DNA of 64,000 nt from Pedobacter jeongneungensis (GTDB taxonomy: Bacteria; Bacteroidota; Bacteroidia; Sphingobacteriales; Sphingobacteriaceae): positions 186,001 through 250,000 of the forward strand of contig NZ_AYMG01000008.1 in assembly GCF_000633455.1 (NCBI RefSeq), in the 5' to 3' direction. This document shows, one piece after another, positions 36,831 to 45,818 of the stretch; within the stretch, counting starts at the first letter, position 1, and every line of letters begins with the position of its first letter. The notes under the pieces are model-generated. The model saw nothing but the letters and a program-made list of their open reading frames with translations. It was not told where the DNA came from and searched no databases. A program made the translations under genes and the position numbers.

Positions 36831-37168
36831 ACATGAAGATAACGCTAAGCCTTTTTGGCCACGGAAAATTCAGATTAACGCGGAAAAGAGTACTAATGCG
36901 GATATATAATAGACACGTCATCTCGACCATAGCGGAGAGATCTACCTCGAAAGATCTTCCAAAACAACCTAACATCTGTTAAATTTCATAGGAGCTTATA
37001 TGCTCTTAAATATCTTATATGGTCAAAAAACAATTACTAAAATCCTCATAAATGTAATCATAAGCAGAATGGAGAAATATTCAAACATAACTTGTTCAAA
37101 GATTTCTCCATTTCGCTGCGCTTCATCCGATAGCTATCGGATCGATATGACGACTTTAGTTATTAATC
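36831..37168. other. Intergenic stretch without a gene
   Basis: This stretch holds repeat fragments only: TTTTTGGCCACGG (about 36854), a GTCATCTCGACCATAGCGGAG element (about 36917) and the palindrome ATCCGATAGCTATCGGAT (37125-37142). A short plus-strand frame here has no coding signs. Confidence 0.6.
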
Positions 37169-38053
37169 TTAGCCATTATAAACCGTAGCAAATTGCTTTG
37201 CGAAATCTTCCAGTTTAATTTTACCAATGGGTATTGCTTTTTTCGCGTTGTAATCTTCCCACAATACTTCAGTTCTAATTGCAGTGCCCATCTCGACATA
37301 ATTTCTGGCCATTTCGGGTGATAAACCTGCACCGACCATTCCTTCGTAGGCCTGCGTATCTTCGAATTCAATCCAGGGCAGGTCTGCTTTACCAATTGCG
37401 GTACCCAAAGCCAGTGCTACTTCACTCAATTTGCGTTTATCACTGGCGATATATAAAATACTTCTTCCTGTAAAACCTTCCTGTATTTTCTCTGCAGCAA
37501 CCGCAGCAATATCTTTTGGATCAACTAAAACGATCGATTGATCTGCACCATAGTTTGATCCGATAATGCCTGCATGTTTAATCAGATCGATATTTGCATA
37601 AAAGTTGATGTAAAAAAACGCAGGACGAAGAATAAGCAGATCGAGGTTTGTTAATTGATCAAACTGCTGCTCAACATCATGCAAACCTGCAATTGGCCCG
37701 GTACCTTTATCTAAATGTGCACCAATGCTGCTCAATAAAACCACCTTTTTTACACCGGCAGCTTTTATTGCATTTGCATAATGCCCGCCAATACTTTTAA
37801 TGTAGCCACGAATATCGGTTGCACCGAAATCGGTTGGAACCATCAGGTAAACTAAATCCGCACCTGTAAAAGTATTTACTAAAAAATTTTCGTCAGATAC
37901 TGAACCGATAGCCGCCTGTGCACCAAGTTGAGTGATTTCTGCTGCCTTATCGCTATTACTACTTAATACGGTTACTTCTTGTCCTTGTGCAATTAATGTT
38001 GTTGCTAATGGTCTGCTAATGTTCCCTAAAGAACCTGTTATTATTATTTTCAT
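37169..38053 (-). CDS. NmrA-like / SDR-type NAD(P)-binding oxidoreductase
   Basis: From the ATG at 38053 the protein has 294 residues and begins MKIIITGSLGNISRPLATTLIAQGQEVTVLS, an atypical SDR Rossmann fold with the GxxGxxG-like ITGSLGNISRP loop. An in-frame start 18 codons upstream lies over the divergent promoter and is less likely. Relatives include NmrA sensors and quinone reductase QOR2 types. It is divergent from a HxlR regulator, a common pairing in which the regulator senses quinones or aldehydes and the enzyme reduces them. Confidence 0.9.
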   Translation of the reverse strand: MKIIITGSLGNISRPLATTLIAQGQEVTVLSSNSDKAAEITQLGAQAAIGSVSDENFLVNTFTGADLVYLMVPTDFGATDIRGYIKSIGGHYANAIKAAGVKKVVLLSSIGAHLDKGTGPIAGLHDVEQQFDQLTNLDLLILRPAFFYINFYANIDLIKHAGIIGSNYGADQSIVLVDPKDIAAVAAEKIQEGFTGRSILYIASDKRKLSEVALALGTAIGKADLPWIEFEDTQAYEGMVGAGLSPEMARNYVEMGTAIRTEVLWEDYNAKKAIPIGKIKLEDFAKQFATVYNG

Positions 38054-38058
38054 GATTG

Positions 38059-38090
38059 TTGTGTTTTTATTTAAGACAAAGGTATATTTG
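38059..38090 (+). promoter_or_regulatory. Promoter and putative operator of the HxlR gene
   Basis: TTG (38059-38061), a 21-nt spacer and TATATTTG (38083-38090) match the Bacteroidota promoter. It starts 6 bp from the divergent NmrA ATG. Just downstream, ACTTAC occurs twice (about 38092 and 38110) with AAGTACTT between, a possible binding site for the HxlR dimer. Confidence 0.6.
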
Positions 38091-38130
38091 CACTTACTTT
38101 TATACAAGTACTTACCCCAAAGTATGTATC

Positions 38131-38490
38131 ATGACAACCATTAAAGAAAATTCGACTTTAAACGCAAACAGGAAAAATAACCGGGCAAGCTGCCCGGTAA
38201 GTTTTGTGATGAGCAAAATTGGCGGACATTGGAAACCAATTATACTCTACCACCTGCTAAGTGGAACGAAAAGGTATAATGAATTGAAAAAACTTATTCC
38301 AGCCATTACGGAAAAAATGCTGATACAGCATTTAAAGCAGATGCAGCAAGATAACCTGGTGATCCGAGAGGCGCAAAATGTAGTGCCTCCTTTTGTAACT
38401 TATCGTTTAAGTAATGAAGGCGAGCAATTAAGACCCGTACTTGATGCCATGGTTGTTTGGGCTTTTGCACAAGACTTTAAAATAGATTAA
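38131..38490 (+). CDS. HxlR-family transcriptional regulator
   Basis: The ATG at 38131 gives 119 residues; the longer frame upstream overlaps the promoter and is rejected. The winged helix is clear: SCPVSFVMSKIGGHWKPIILYHLLSGTKRYNELKKLIPAITEKMLIQHLKQMQQDNLVIRE. The N-terminal Cys in ASCPVSF aligns with the redox-sensing Cys of HxlR members such as YodB and HypR. It probably represses itself and the divergent NmrA-like gene until an electrophile or quinone modifies that Cys. Confidence 0.93.
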   Translation: MTTIKENSTLNANRKNNRASCPVSFVMSKIGGHWKPIILYHLLSGTKRYNELKKLIPAITEKMLIQHLKQMQQDNLVIREAQNVVPPFVTYRLSNEGEQLRPVLDAMVVWAFAQDFKID

Positions 38491-38491
38491 A

Positions 38492-39580
38492 CTATTCAAT
38501 AGCTATCGGAGTATCCTTAATTTCAAGTAGCTGTTGTTTGCCTTTGTCATCAACCACGAATGTTTTATTATTCATAAAAAGAACTGCTTTTCGGTCACCG
38601 CTGTGTTCGTTCACATCAACCCCAATTACCTTTCCGCTGTAATATCCTGCGATATTTTCTTTGGTAATGGTATGGCCAACCACAATCTGTTTACAGGCAA
38701 ACTTCGCCAATGTAGAATCGACAGTAGCTGGACTGGTGCGGTCTTTCCCAAAGTAGCCCCTGTACCAAAATGGTCCGGCACTCCCCATTAATAAGCGTCC
38801 CTCTTCCGGTAATTTTTTAGTAGCAATACCATAGTAACTTCTACATTGATCATTAATGGATTGTAAGGAAAAATCTGAAGCATTAATTTTAGGCGAAATG
38901 CCCGCATGCAAAAAAATCTTATCACCAATTTTTTCAATTGCATTTTTACTTCTCAACCATTTTCCAATTTCGGTATCAGCGTCTATCAGTTTTCCATATT
39001 CAAGGTTCATGAGTTTAGCCGAAGCAGCGTATTTGGGCGAATGATAGCGTAAATCGCCTGCCATATTCATGATATCATGATTACCAAGCACTACGTGCAC
39101 GAAGCCCCCCTTTTTAGCAGCATCTTCTTCCAGTTTATACAACAGCCATAAGTAAGGCATTACTTCTTTGCCACGGTCAAAAAGATCGCCACAAATTACG
39201 AGCTGCCCTTTGCCAAATGTCCAGTTATATTTTTCATCAATTACCCCGTTACCGATCATTAAAGCCCGGAAAGCTTCAAACTCCCCCTCAATATCAGAAA
39301 GAACGAACATTTTATTTACACCTGCATAACTAGCGGGTGGCACAACAATCTTTTTATGAAGTTTAAAGCTAAAATTCCAATCAGCATTTTTAGCAAAACG
39401 TACGGCTATCGGCGCATCTTCTTTTAAAGAATCCACATGCAGCACATTATCTAAAATATAACGGTTAATGATTTGCTTGCCTGAATGCCAGATATAAGGT
39501 CCGTCTTGATCAACCTGTCCAAAAGTGCGCATAGAAATCATCAGGAATAGGGCAAAAATGACCTTTTTATATATTTTCAT
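38492..39580 (-). CDS. Secreted calcineurin-like metallophosphoesterase
   Basis: This 362-residue protein has a signal peptide (to about residue 21, RTFGQ). The di-metal site is spelled by SDIEGEFEAFRALM, GDLFDRGKEVMP, LGNHDIMNMAGDLRYH and later HAGISPK and GHTI. It resembles the Shelph group of protein-phosphatase-like enzymes. It would act in the periplasm; substrate unknown. The stop is 1 bp beyond that of the convergent HxlR gene. Confidence 0.92.
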   Translation of the reverse strand: MKIYKKVIFALFLMISMRTFGQVDQDGPYIWHSGKQIINRYILDNVLHVDSLKEDAPIAVRFAKNADWNFSFKLHKKIVVPPASYAGVNKMFVLSDIEGEFEAFRALMIGNGVIDEKYNWTFGKGQLVICGDLFDRGKEVMPYLWLLYKLEEDAAKKGGFVHVVLGNHDIMNMAGDLRYHSPKYAASAKLMNLEYGKLIDADTEIGKWLRSKNAIEKIGDKIFLHAGISPKINASDFSLQSINDQCRSYYGIATKKLPEEGRLLMGSAGPFWYRGYFGKDRTSPATVDSTLAKFACKQIVVGHTITKENIAGYYSGKVIGVDVNEHSGDRKAVLFMNNKTFVVDDKGKQQLLEIKDTPIAIE

Positions 39581-39707
39581 CTTTTGGTTAGTTTATTTTA
39601 AGAATTTCAGGTCCACAAATCTAAAAAAAGCCTGTTGTAATTTCTAACCGCATTTTAACTGGCTCCATAAAATATTTGATATAATTTAACTCCTTCCAAA
39701 ACAATGT

Positions 39708-39811
39708 AGCTGTACTTGCGTTTATATCCTAATTCCGGCGTGGTTTCCGGAATTCATTTGTTTGGTTAGTTGATAAGGGATCAATCTCAATTGAGTCCCT
39801 TTTCTTTTTTT
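39708..39811 (+). ncRNA. Candidate small RNA, copy 2
   Basis: Repeat of the element at 36717-36830: AATTCCGG/CCGGAATT (39731-39738 with 39747-39754), the linker CATTTGTTTGGTTAGTTGAT, and AGGGA/TCCCT (39776-39780 with 39796-39800) followed by TTTCTTTTTTT. In the terminator stem the two copies differ at a few positions but keep the outer pairs. It ends 55 bp before the start of the Gfo/Idh/MocA gene on the same strand, so a 5' leader role for that gene cannot be excluded, though the terminator and the second copy argue for an independent RNA. Confidence 0.6.
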
Positions 39812-39866
39812 ATAGCGGCTTTCAGTCAATATTTTCTAAATTCAGGCTTTTAAATTCAATAGTATA

Positions 39867-40838
39867 ATGGAAGAAATCAGATGGGGTATTATCGGCTGTG
39901 GCGATGTTACGGAGGTAAAAAGCGGACCAGCGTTTAATAAAGTAGCCAACTCTAAACTTGTCGCTGTAATGCGCCGTGATGCTGCCAAAGCTGAAGATTA
40001 TGCAAAAAGGCATGGGGTAACAAAATGGTATGATGATGCTGCTCAACTGATTAACGATCCGAAAGTAAACGCCATTTATATCGCTACACCTCCCCTACAA
40101 CATGAAGCTTATACCATTGAAGCTTTAAAAGCTGGTAAACCGGTGTATGTAGAAAAACCGATGACTTTGGATGCTGCTTCAGCAGAGCGTATGACCGAAG
40201 CTGCGAACCAGCTCAATGTAAAACTTTGCGTGGCCCATTACCGCCGCGCTCAACCCATGTTCTTAAAAGTTAAGGAATTGCTGGCTGAAAATACGATCGG
40301 CGATATCCGGTTAGTACGGTTAAAAATGCTCCAGCCACCAAACCCGGTATTGATTGCCAAAACAGATGATAACTGGCGCATCAACCCTGCCATTTCTGGT
40401 GGTGGTTTGTTCCATGATTTGGCACCACACCAATTAGATTTAATGACCTATTACTTTGGCCCGGTTAAAAATGCTTCTGGAATTGCCACCAAACAACAAG
40501 AGGATACCGAAGTTGATGACCTGGTTGCGGGCAATATCCTTTTTGAAAATGGAGTTGTTTTTAGTGGCACATGGTGTTTCTCAGTTGCTACGGAAGATCA
40601 GGCGGATAACTGTGTAATATATGGTTCAAAAGGCAATATTACTTTTCCTATGTTCGGCAATAAAATCAAGGTTACCAGTGATGAATCGAAAGAATTTGTA
40701 TTCGAACCTTTGCAACATGTGCAACAGCCTATGATTAAAAAAGTAGTTGATTACTTTTTGGATAGAGGACCAAATCCATGTAGTGGCGAAGATGCGTTGA
40801 TTACGATGAAATTAATGGATGATTTTACGGGGAAATAA
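39867..40838 (+). CDS. Gfo/Idh/MocA-family oxidoreductase
   Basis: This 323-residue NAD(P)-dependent dehydrogenase begins with a Rossmann domain (RWGIIGCGDVTEVKSGPAF) and contains the family motif YVEKPMTL and the substrate-domain stretch GGGLFHDLAPHQLDLM, where the His is catalytic. The signal-less form suggests cytosolic action on a sugar or inositol-type substrate. It stands alone after the candidate small RNA. Confidence 0.94.
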   Translation: MEEIRWGIIGCGDVTEVKSGPAFNKVANSKLVAVMRRDAAKAEDYAKRHGVTKWYDDAAQLINDPKVNAIYIATPPLQHEAYTIEALKAGKPVYVEKPMTLDAASAERMTEAANQLNVKLCVAHYRRAQPMFLKVKELLAENTIGDIRLVRLKMLQPPNPVLIAKTDDNWRINPAISGGGLFHDLAPHQLDLMTYYFGPVKNASGIATKQQEDTEVDDLVAGNILFENGVVFSGTWCFSVATEDQADNCVIYGSKGNITFPMFGNKIKVTSDESKEFVFEPLQHVQQPMIKKVVDYFLDRGPNPCSGEDALITMKLMDDFTGK

Positions 40839-40980
40839 GCTAAAAAGGAAGCAATCTTTAATGCTTGAGCGCTTTGATATAAAGATTGCTTCATCCAATG
40901 AAAAATTGGCTTCGCAATGACGACCCTGCTAGGCTTGTTACATTCTTAAAAATCCATGGTCATTGTATATCACTTTGCCT

Positions 40981-41952
40981 CTAAACGATTACCACTAACC
41001 GTTTGCCATCAGCAACTTCAAGATTCCAAAGACTGGCAATATCCATAAGTTTTACCGCTATGGTTTCTACTTTCAATTTACCATCTGCCGCAAGCTGAAA
41101 CATTTCTGGTAATATTTCAGAGAATAGCTGCCCCACCTGTTGTTTGCTCCAACTGCCCAACCCTGAACCGGTAAGCTGAAGATCTACACTTCTCAAATTG
41201 GCCGCTGATAACTGGATCAGATCACCAGCCATACTGCCTACAGAAACGAACCTGACTTTATTGGTAAACGAGCCCTGTCCCATTAAACTGGATAATAACA
41301 CCTCTGCTGTACGACCCCATAGGTAATCGATCATCACATCTATTGGTTTTTCCTGTTGGCTTTGTTTCACGCTGTCTAAAAATTGCACATCATCTCCGGT
41401 AATCGGAATAATCTTGTCTGCACCAAGTGTTAACAAATTTTGGAGCGATTGTACATTTCTACCAGTTGCAATTACCTTTGAGGCACCATAATGTTTCGCA
41501 ATTTGCACCGCTACAATTCCGGTAAAGCCAGTTGCACCATTAATCAACACCACATCTCCAGGCTGTATTACCGCTTTAAATTTCAATGCCATGGCCGAAC
41601 CGATTACCGCATTGGCCAATCCCGCTGCTGTTGCATCACTTAATCCTTCTGGCAATTTCACTATTCTGTTCTTATCTATGGTTGCTTTTTCGGCAAGCAT
41701 TCCACTTACTCCCATACCGTAAACCCTCGTTCCATCTTCGAGTAAACACACGCCATCACCGCCAATTACCCGGCTTGTTGCTTTTGGTGCATCGCTTGAA
41801 TAATGCGTACCTGCTGCTGTGCCTTTATCAAAATGTTTTATTGCGACGGCTTTTACGCTCACAAGCACCTCCTGGTCGTTTTGTACTACTGGTTCTTCAA
41901 AATCTACATATTGGGGCAATTCCCCTTTTTGATACATTACTGCTGCTTTCAT
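40981..41952 (-). CDS. Medium-chain (zinc-less) quinone oxidoreductase-type dehydrogenase
   Basis: From the ATG at 41952 the protein has 323 residues; a start 16 codons upstream lacks family sequence and is not chosen. It is an MDR fold with GATGFTGIVAVQIAKHYGASKVIATGRN as the NADP-binding region. The structural and catalytic zinc cysteines are absent, as in quinone oxidoreductases. It probably reduces quinones or enones. The Crp-type regulator gene lies 61 bp upstream on the same strand and may control it. Confidence 0.9.
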   Translation of the reverse strand: MKAAVMYQKGELPQYVDFEEPVVQNDQEVLVSVKAVAIKHFDKGTAAGTHYSSDAPKATSRVIGGDGVCLLEDGTRVYGMGVSGMLAEKATIDKNRIVKLPEGLSDATAAGLANAVIGSAMALKFKAVIQPGDVVLINGATGFTGIVAVQIAKHYGASKVIATGRNVQSLQNLLTLGADKIIPITGDDVQFLDSVKQSQQEKPIDVMIDYLWGRTAEVLLSSLMGQGSFTNKVRFVSVGSMAGDLIQLSAANLRSVDLQLTGSGLGSWSKQQVGQLFSEILPEMFQLAADGKLKVETIAVKLMDIASLWNLEVADGKRLVVIV

Positions 41953-42013
41953 CTTTTTTGTATTTTGTTGATACAAAGTTAGATTTGGCAGTAGTACCAT
42001 ACGATAACATTTG

Positions 42014-42595
42014 TTACCGATTACTTTTTTTGAGCAGGGCGCTTTTTATCCTGCTGAGGTGTACCCGGGTTATGCCCAAATAGGAAGCAATATAATGTTG
42101 TGGAACGCGCTGAACAATGTGTGGCCTTTCTGCCAAAAGTTTTTGATAACGCTCTTCTGGCGTATCTCTGATAAAGGAAACAAACTCGTTCATGTAATGC
42201 ATCTGCCTTTCGGCCAGAATGTTTAAAATCACATCCAAAAATCCGGGCACCTCACGCAGCTCAGCCATTAAGGCATTTACTTTGGTTTTATGTAAGAGAT
42301 AGATAACAGAAGGTTCTATCGTTTCGATGGTAAAAAGACTGGGGGTGTTCTTTAAAAAACTTTCCAGTGAAGTAAGCCCTTCCTTTTCGAAGAAAAACTG
42401 TACGGTTTTATCATCGCCCTGTTTATTCAGTGAAGCGCGGACACATCCTTTTTCAACAAAATAATAATGCCGGGATATTTTACCCTCTTCCAGTAAAATG
42501 GTTTTCGCAGGAACTTCAATCCGCTCCTGAAATTCAAGATACTTGTCCCAGTAAGGGTTTAACTGTGGAAATTTATCTTTAAAATGGAAAAGCAT
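42014..42595 (-). CDS. Crp/Fnr-family transcriptional regulator
   Basis: The 193-residue protein has a cyclic-nucleotide-binding-type sensor (about 25-115, PAKTILLEEGKISRHYYFVEKGCVRA) and a C-terminal winged helix (about 140-190, QHYIASYLGITRVHLSRIKSALLKK). It belongs to the common short Bacteroidota Crp group whose ligand is unknown. No Fnr cysteine cluster is present. It is upstream of the quinone oxidoreductase gene, suggesting local control. Its 5' end overlaps an unlikely long form of the divergent ABC transporter frame. Confidence 0.93.
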   Translation of the reverse strand: MLFHFKDKFPQLNPYWDKYLEFQERIEVPAKTILLEEGKISRHYYFVEKGCVRASLNKQGDDKTVQFFFEKEGLTSLESFLKNTPSLFTIETIEPSVIYLLHKTKVNALMAELREVPGFLDVILNILAERQMHYMNEFVSFIRDTPEERYQKLLAERPHIVQRVPQHYIASYLGITRVHLSRIKSALLKKSNR

Positions 42596-42721
42596 CAGTT
42601 CGGGTATTCTTACAAACTTAATTTATTATCAAGAAAAAAGGTAACACAAAACAATCTTATCGAAACTATTATTGGCCCTTCACGTTTATTAATGGCCAAC
42701 CTTACCTGTGATCCTGCTGAA

Positions 42722-44464
42722 ATGAAAATATTGTTAAAATACCTCAAACCACATCAAAAACTCATTATCCTCTCACTCTTATTGGCTGCAGTAGCACAGC
42801 TTTTAAGTCTGCTTGATCCGATCATTTTTGGTAAGATTATCGATAATTATTCCACCAATAAACACCATTTAAGTGAAAAACAACTGATTAGAGAAGTTTT
42901 ATATTGGTTGCTTATCGCGCTTGCCATTGCGCTGGTAGCAAGGCTTTGCCGTTCGGTACAGGAATTTACTACGCGTAAAGCCGTAGCCCGTTTTGGTATG
43001 AATATTTTTAACGATGGATTAAAACAAACCCTACGCCTCTCTTTCCAGGAATTTGAAGAAAGCCGCAGCGGAACAACCTTATCGGTGCTTCAAAAAGTAA
43101 AAACCGATGCAGAACGTTTTATCAATGCCTTTATCAATATTCTTTTTTCATCCCTTGTGGGTATCGGCTTTTTATTGTGGTACAGTTTGAACAAAAACTG
43201 GCTTTTGGTACCTGTATTTTTTATCGGTGTTTTGGTTCTAGGCTCATTAACAGGCTTACTTTCTAAAAAAATCAAAGCCATTCAGCGGTCTATCAACCGA
43301 CAGGCCGATAAACAGGCGGGCGTAATTACAGAAAGTTTGCGCAACATCGAACTGGTAAAAAGTTTGGGCTTAACTTTCGCCGAAATAAGAAGGTTAAATG
43401 TACAGACGCTGAAAATTTTCGATCTCGAAATGTTAAAAGCAAGAAAAGTAAGCATGTTATCTTTTCTGCAGGGCAATTTGCTCAATTTATTAAAGCAATC
43501 GGTATTGTTCATCCTACTCTGGTTGATTTTTAGGAAAATATTAAGCACAGGAGAACTGATTGCCATGCAGTTTATCTCAACCGCCATTTTTACGCCTTTG
43601 CAAGATCTGGGCAATATGATTATTTTATATCGGGAGGCAGATGCATCACTTAAAACTTTCGATAATCTGATGCAAAAACCGATTGAAACGCGTCCAGAAA
43701 ACGCGGTAGAACTTGATGCACTGAACCGATTGGAATTTAAAAATGTGATTTTCAGACATAAAACAGCCGGTTATAATGCCATTGATGATATCTCTTTCGA
43801 AATCCAAAATGGAGAAACGGTTGCATTTGTTGGTCCTTCGGGTTCAGGTAAATCTACTTTAGTGAAACTTCTGGTGGGCCTTTACCTTCCTGTTGATGGC
43901 GAAATTTTGTTCAACGAAACCAGCTCTAAACGAATCAGGTACAATCCTTTACGCCGACAAATTGGTTTTGTTACGCAGGATACGCAACTTTATGCAGGAT
44001 CGATCAGGGATAATATGCGTTTTGTAAACCCTACCGCAAGTGAAGCGGATATTGTGGAAGCACTGCGCAAAGCATCAGCCACAGCACTTATTGCCAAAGC
44101 TGCTCTGGGAATCGATACCGTATTGGGAGAAAATGGCATGAAATTATCTGGAGGAGAAAAACAACGGATCTCGATCGCCAGGGCATTATTAAGAAAACCA
44201 AGGTTATTGATTTTTGATGAAGCCACTTCCGCGCTCGATTCGCTTACTGAAGAAGAAATATCGGCAACCATCCGCGAAATCTCTGATAGAAGGGAGCAGA
44301 TGACCATCCTGATTGCCCACCGTTTATCAACCATTATGCATGCTGATAAAATCTATGTGCTCGAAAAGGGAAAGGTATCCGAGACGGGAAGCCATCACGA
44401 ACTGCTCGAGAAGAAAGGTCTTTATTATTCCATGTGGCGGCAACAGATTGGGGAACGCAGGTAA
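42722..44464 (+). CDS. ABC transporter, fused membrane and ATPase domains
   Basis: From the ATG at 42722 the protein has 580 residues; a longer frame from 42584 would overlap the divergent Crp gene and has no family sequence. The N-terminal six-helix exporter domain (about 10-300) is followed by an ATPase with Walker A GPSGSGKST, Q-loop FVTQD, signature LSGGEKQRISIARALL, Walker B LLIFDEATSALD and switch His in IAHRLS. It is a type IV exporter half-molecule that works as a dimer. The substrate could be a lipid, peptide or drug. Confidence 0.94.
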   Translation: MKILLKYLKPHQKLIILSLLLAAVAQLLSLLDPIIFGKIIDNYSTNKHHLSEKQLIREVLYWLLIALAIALVARLCRSVQEFTTRKAVARFGMNIFNDGLKQTLRLSFQEFEESRSGTTLSVLQKVKTDAERFINAFINILFSSLVGIGFLLWYSLNKNWLLVPVFFIGVLVLGSLTGLLSKKIKAIQRSINRQADKQAGVITESLRNIELVKSLGLTFAEIRRLNVQTLKIFDLEMLKARKVSMLSFLQGNLLNLLKQSVLFILLWLIFRKILSTGELIAMQFISTAIFTPLQDLGNMIILYREADASLKTFDNLMQKPIETRPENAVELDALNRLEFKNVIFRHKTAGYNAIDDISFEIQNGETVAFVGPSGSGKSTLVKLLVGLYLPVDGEILFNETSSKRIRYNPLRRQIGFVTQDTQLYAGSIRDNMRFVNPTASEADIVEALRKASATALIAKAALGIDTVLGENGMKLSGGEKQRISIARALLRKPRLLIFDEATSALDSLTEEEISATIREISDRREQMTILIAHRLSTIMHADKIYVLEKGKVSETGSHHELLEKKGLYYSMWRQQIGERR

Positions 44465-45163
44465 ATAAATTGATTCCCGTGTTACGCTTTTACGCTTTCC
44501 CGAAAGTTCTGGATAACGCTTCACCCGGGGCTAAATGGCTAAACCAGCATTTCATTTTGGGGTTTGCAAGGTGCCAAACGCAGTTCATAAACCTGATTGT
44601 CGGGGAAAGCTTCCGATCCTTCATCGGAACTTGTACCAAAAGCAGGGCTGCCGACAGCCAAGAACAACTGCCCTTTCATTTCCAAATCTTAAAAAAAGAT
44701 GCAATAAAATTATTATATAAGTTCTTTCCCCTAAAAGATGGTCCACCAACTAATTGAAAAACAAACCAAATAGTTTTTTGAAGCGCAATACCTGTGCAAG
44801 CAAATCAGTTGATTCCTGTGTTACGCTTTACGCTTTCCCGAAAGTTCGGGATGCCTCGTTGCTGTCCCGAAACTTCGGGATAACGTTTCACCCGGGGCTA
44901 AATGGTTATTACAACATTTCATTTTAACGGTTGCAGGGGCACAAACCCTTATTCCTAAACCCGATTGTAGCGAACATCCCGATTTTTTCTATCGGGATAA
45001 AGCGAAAAGCGGGACCAAAGCTGCCAAGAACCACAAGCCATCCATTTCCAAATCATAAAAAAGATACAGTAGCGTTCAAAATTTTATTTGGCAAGAATTG
45101 CGTTTAAGATTTGTATAAATTCCCGCTCTTAAACGAAAATGTAAATACCGAAAAATATTCCAA
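44465..45163. repeat. Two diverged copies of a 240-bp repeat
   Basis: No convincing gene is found here. Copy A (about 44469-44710) and copy B (about 44811-45070) share the order: TTGATTCC-GTGTTACGCTTT, CTTTCCCGAAAGTTC, CACCCGGGGCTAAATGG, CATTTCATTTT, GCCAAGAAC and ATTTCCAAATC, with indels in between. Both contain CCCGAAAGTTC/GGGA-type palindromes; copy B adds ATCCCGAT...ATCGGGAT. The short frames overlapping copy A are not conserved in copy B, so they are not called. Confidence 0.7.
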
Positions 45164-45164
45164 C

Positions 45165-45205
45165 AAAAAACACCCGGCTACATTAAAATAACCAGGTGTT
45201 TTTAA
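45165..45205. terminator. Terminator after the peroxiredoxin-like gene
   Basis: AACACCCGG (45169-45177) pairs with CCAGGTGTT (45192-45200), with A-runs and T-runs on the two sides, so it can act in both directions. It closes the minus-strand sigma/Met-rich/peroxiredoxin unit. Confidence 0.8.
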
Positions 45206-45222
45206 ACTAATCAATAAGTTTC

Positions 45223-45804
45223 TTAAAGTTTCGAAAGCAGAAGCTGTACCGAAGCCCTTTTTTGATAATTTGGGTCGAAATGTACATACTTGATCTTACC
45301 CGATCGATCAATGATATAGGTTGCTGGTACAGGTAGTATATGGCGATTATTGCCATTGTTAGCTTCCAAATCGATACCATAACCCTTATATTTGGTAAAA
45401 GTGGCCTCATCCATCATAAAATTCACTCCATAAGCTTTCATAATTTCGTCGTCTTTATCCTGCACAATCGAAAAGCCTGCTTTTGTCTTTTTAATGGTCT
45501 TATCAATATTTTCTTTTGTTTCGGGCGTGATGCCGATTACATAAGCATCTTTTGCAGTAAGCAGGTTTAAAGAATCCTGAAGTTCTTTGATGTGTTTGTT
45601 GCAATACGGACACCACTGCCCGCGGTAAAAAAACAGTACAACAAAACGGTGCGTTTTAAGTGCACTTTTCAGGCTCACCGTTTTGCCGTTTTGATCGATC
45701 CCGGTAAATATCGGGGCCTTATCTCCTTCTTTTAATCCTTTTTGAGCTTTTACCTGTAACGAAACAGCAACAATTAAGCTTAGAAATAGTATAATTTTTT
45801 TCAT
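45223..45804 (-). CDS. Secreted peroxiredoxin-like (AhpC/TSA) protein
   Basis: This 193-residue protein has a signal peptide (to about residue 20, QVKAQ) and a thioredoxin fold with FFYRGQWCPYCNKHI, a CxxC redox pair in the peroxiredoxin position. The rest fits AhpC/TSA-like proteins: DKAPIFTGIDQNGKTVSLKSAL and YIIDRSGKIKYVHFD. It likely detoxifies peroxides or reduces disulfides in the periplasm. It is 47 bp after the Met-rich gene, across a weak hairpin, so it may share that ECF-controlled transcript, which would fit an oxidative-stress role. Confidence 0.9.
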   Translation of the reverse strand: MKKIILFLSLIVAVSLQVKAQKGLKEGDKAPIFTGIDQNGKTVSLKSALKTHRFVVLFFYRGQWCPYCNKHIKELQDSLNLLTAKDAYVIGITPETKENIDKTIKKTKAGFSIVQDKDDEIMKAYGVNFMMDEATFTKYKGYGIDLEANNGNNRHILPVPATYIIDRSGKIKYVHFDPNYQKRASVQLLLSKL

Positions 45805-45818
45805 ATTAGGTGATTAAA

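Noticed and set aside
36999..37188. A 62-aa plus-strand frame
   Set aside because: It contains the palindromic repeat and overlaps the 3' end of the NmrA-like gene.
38056..38130. Longer N-terminus for the HxlR regulator
   Set aside because: The extra residues cover the promoter and are unlike the family; the ATG at 38131 fits.
44434..44757. Two overlapping plus-strand frames after the ABC transporter gene
   Set aside because: They lie in one copy of a repeat and are not preserved in the second copy.
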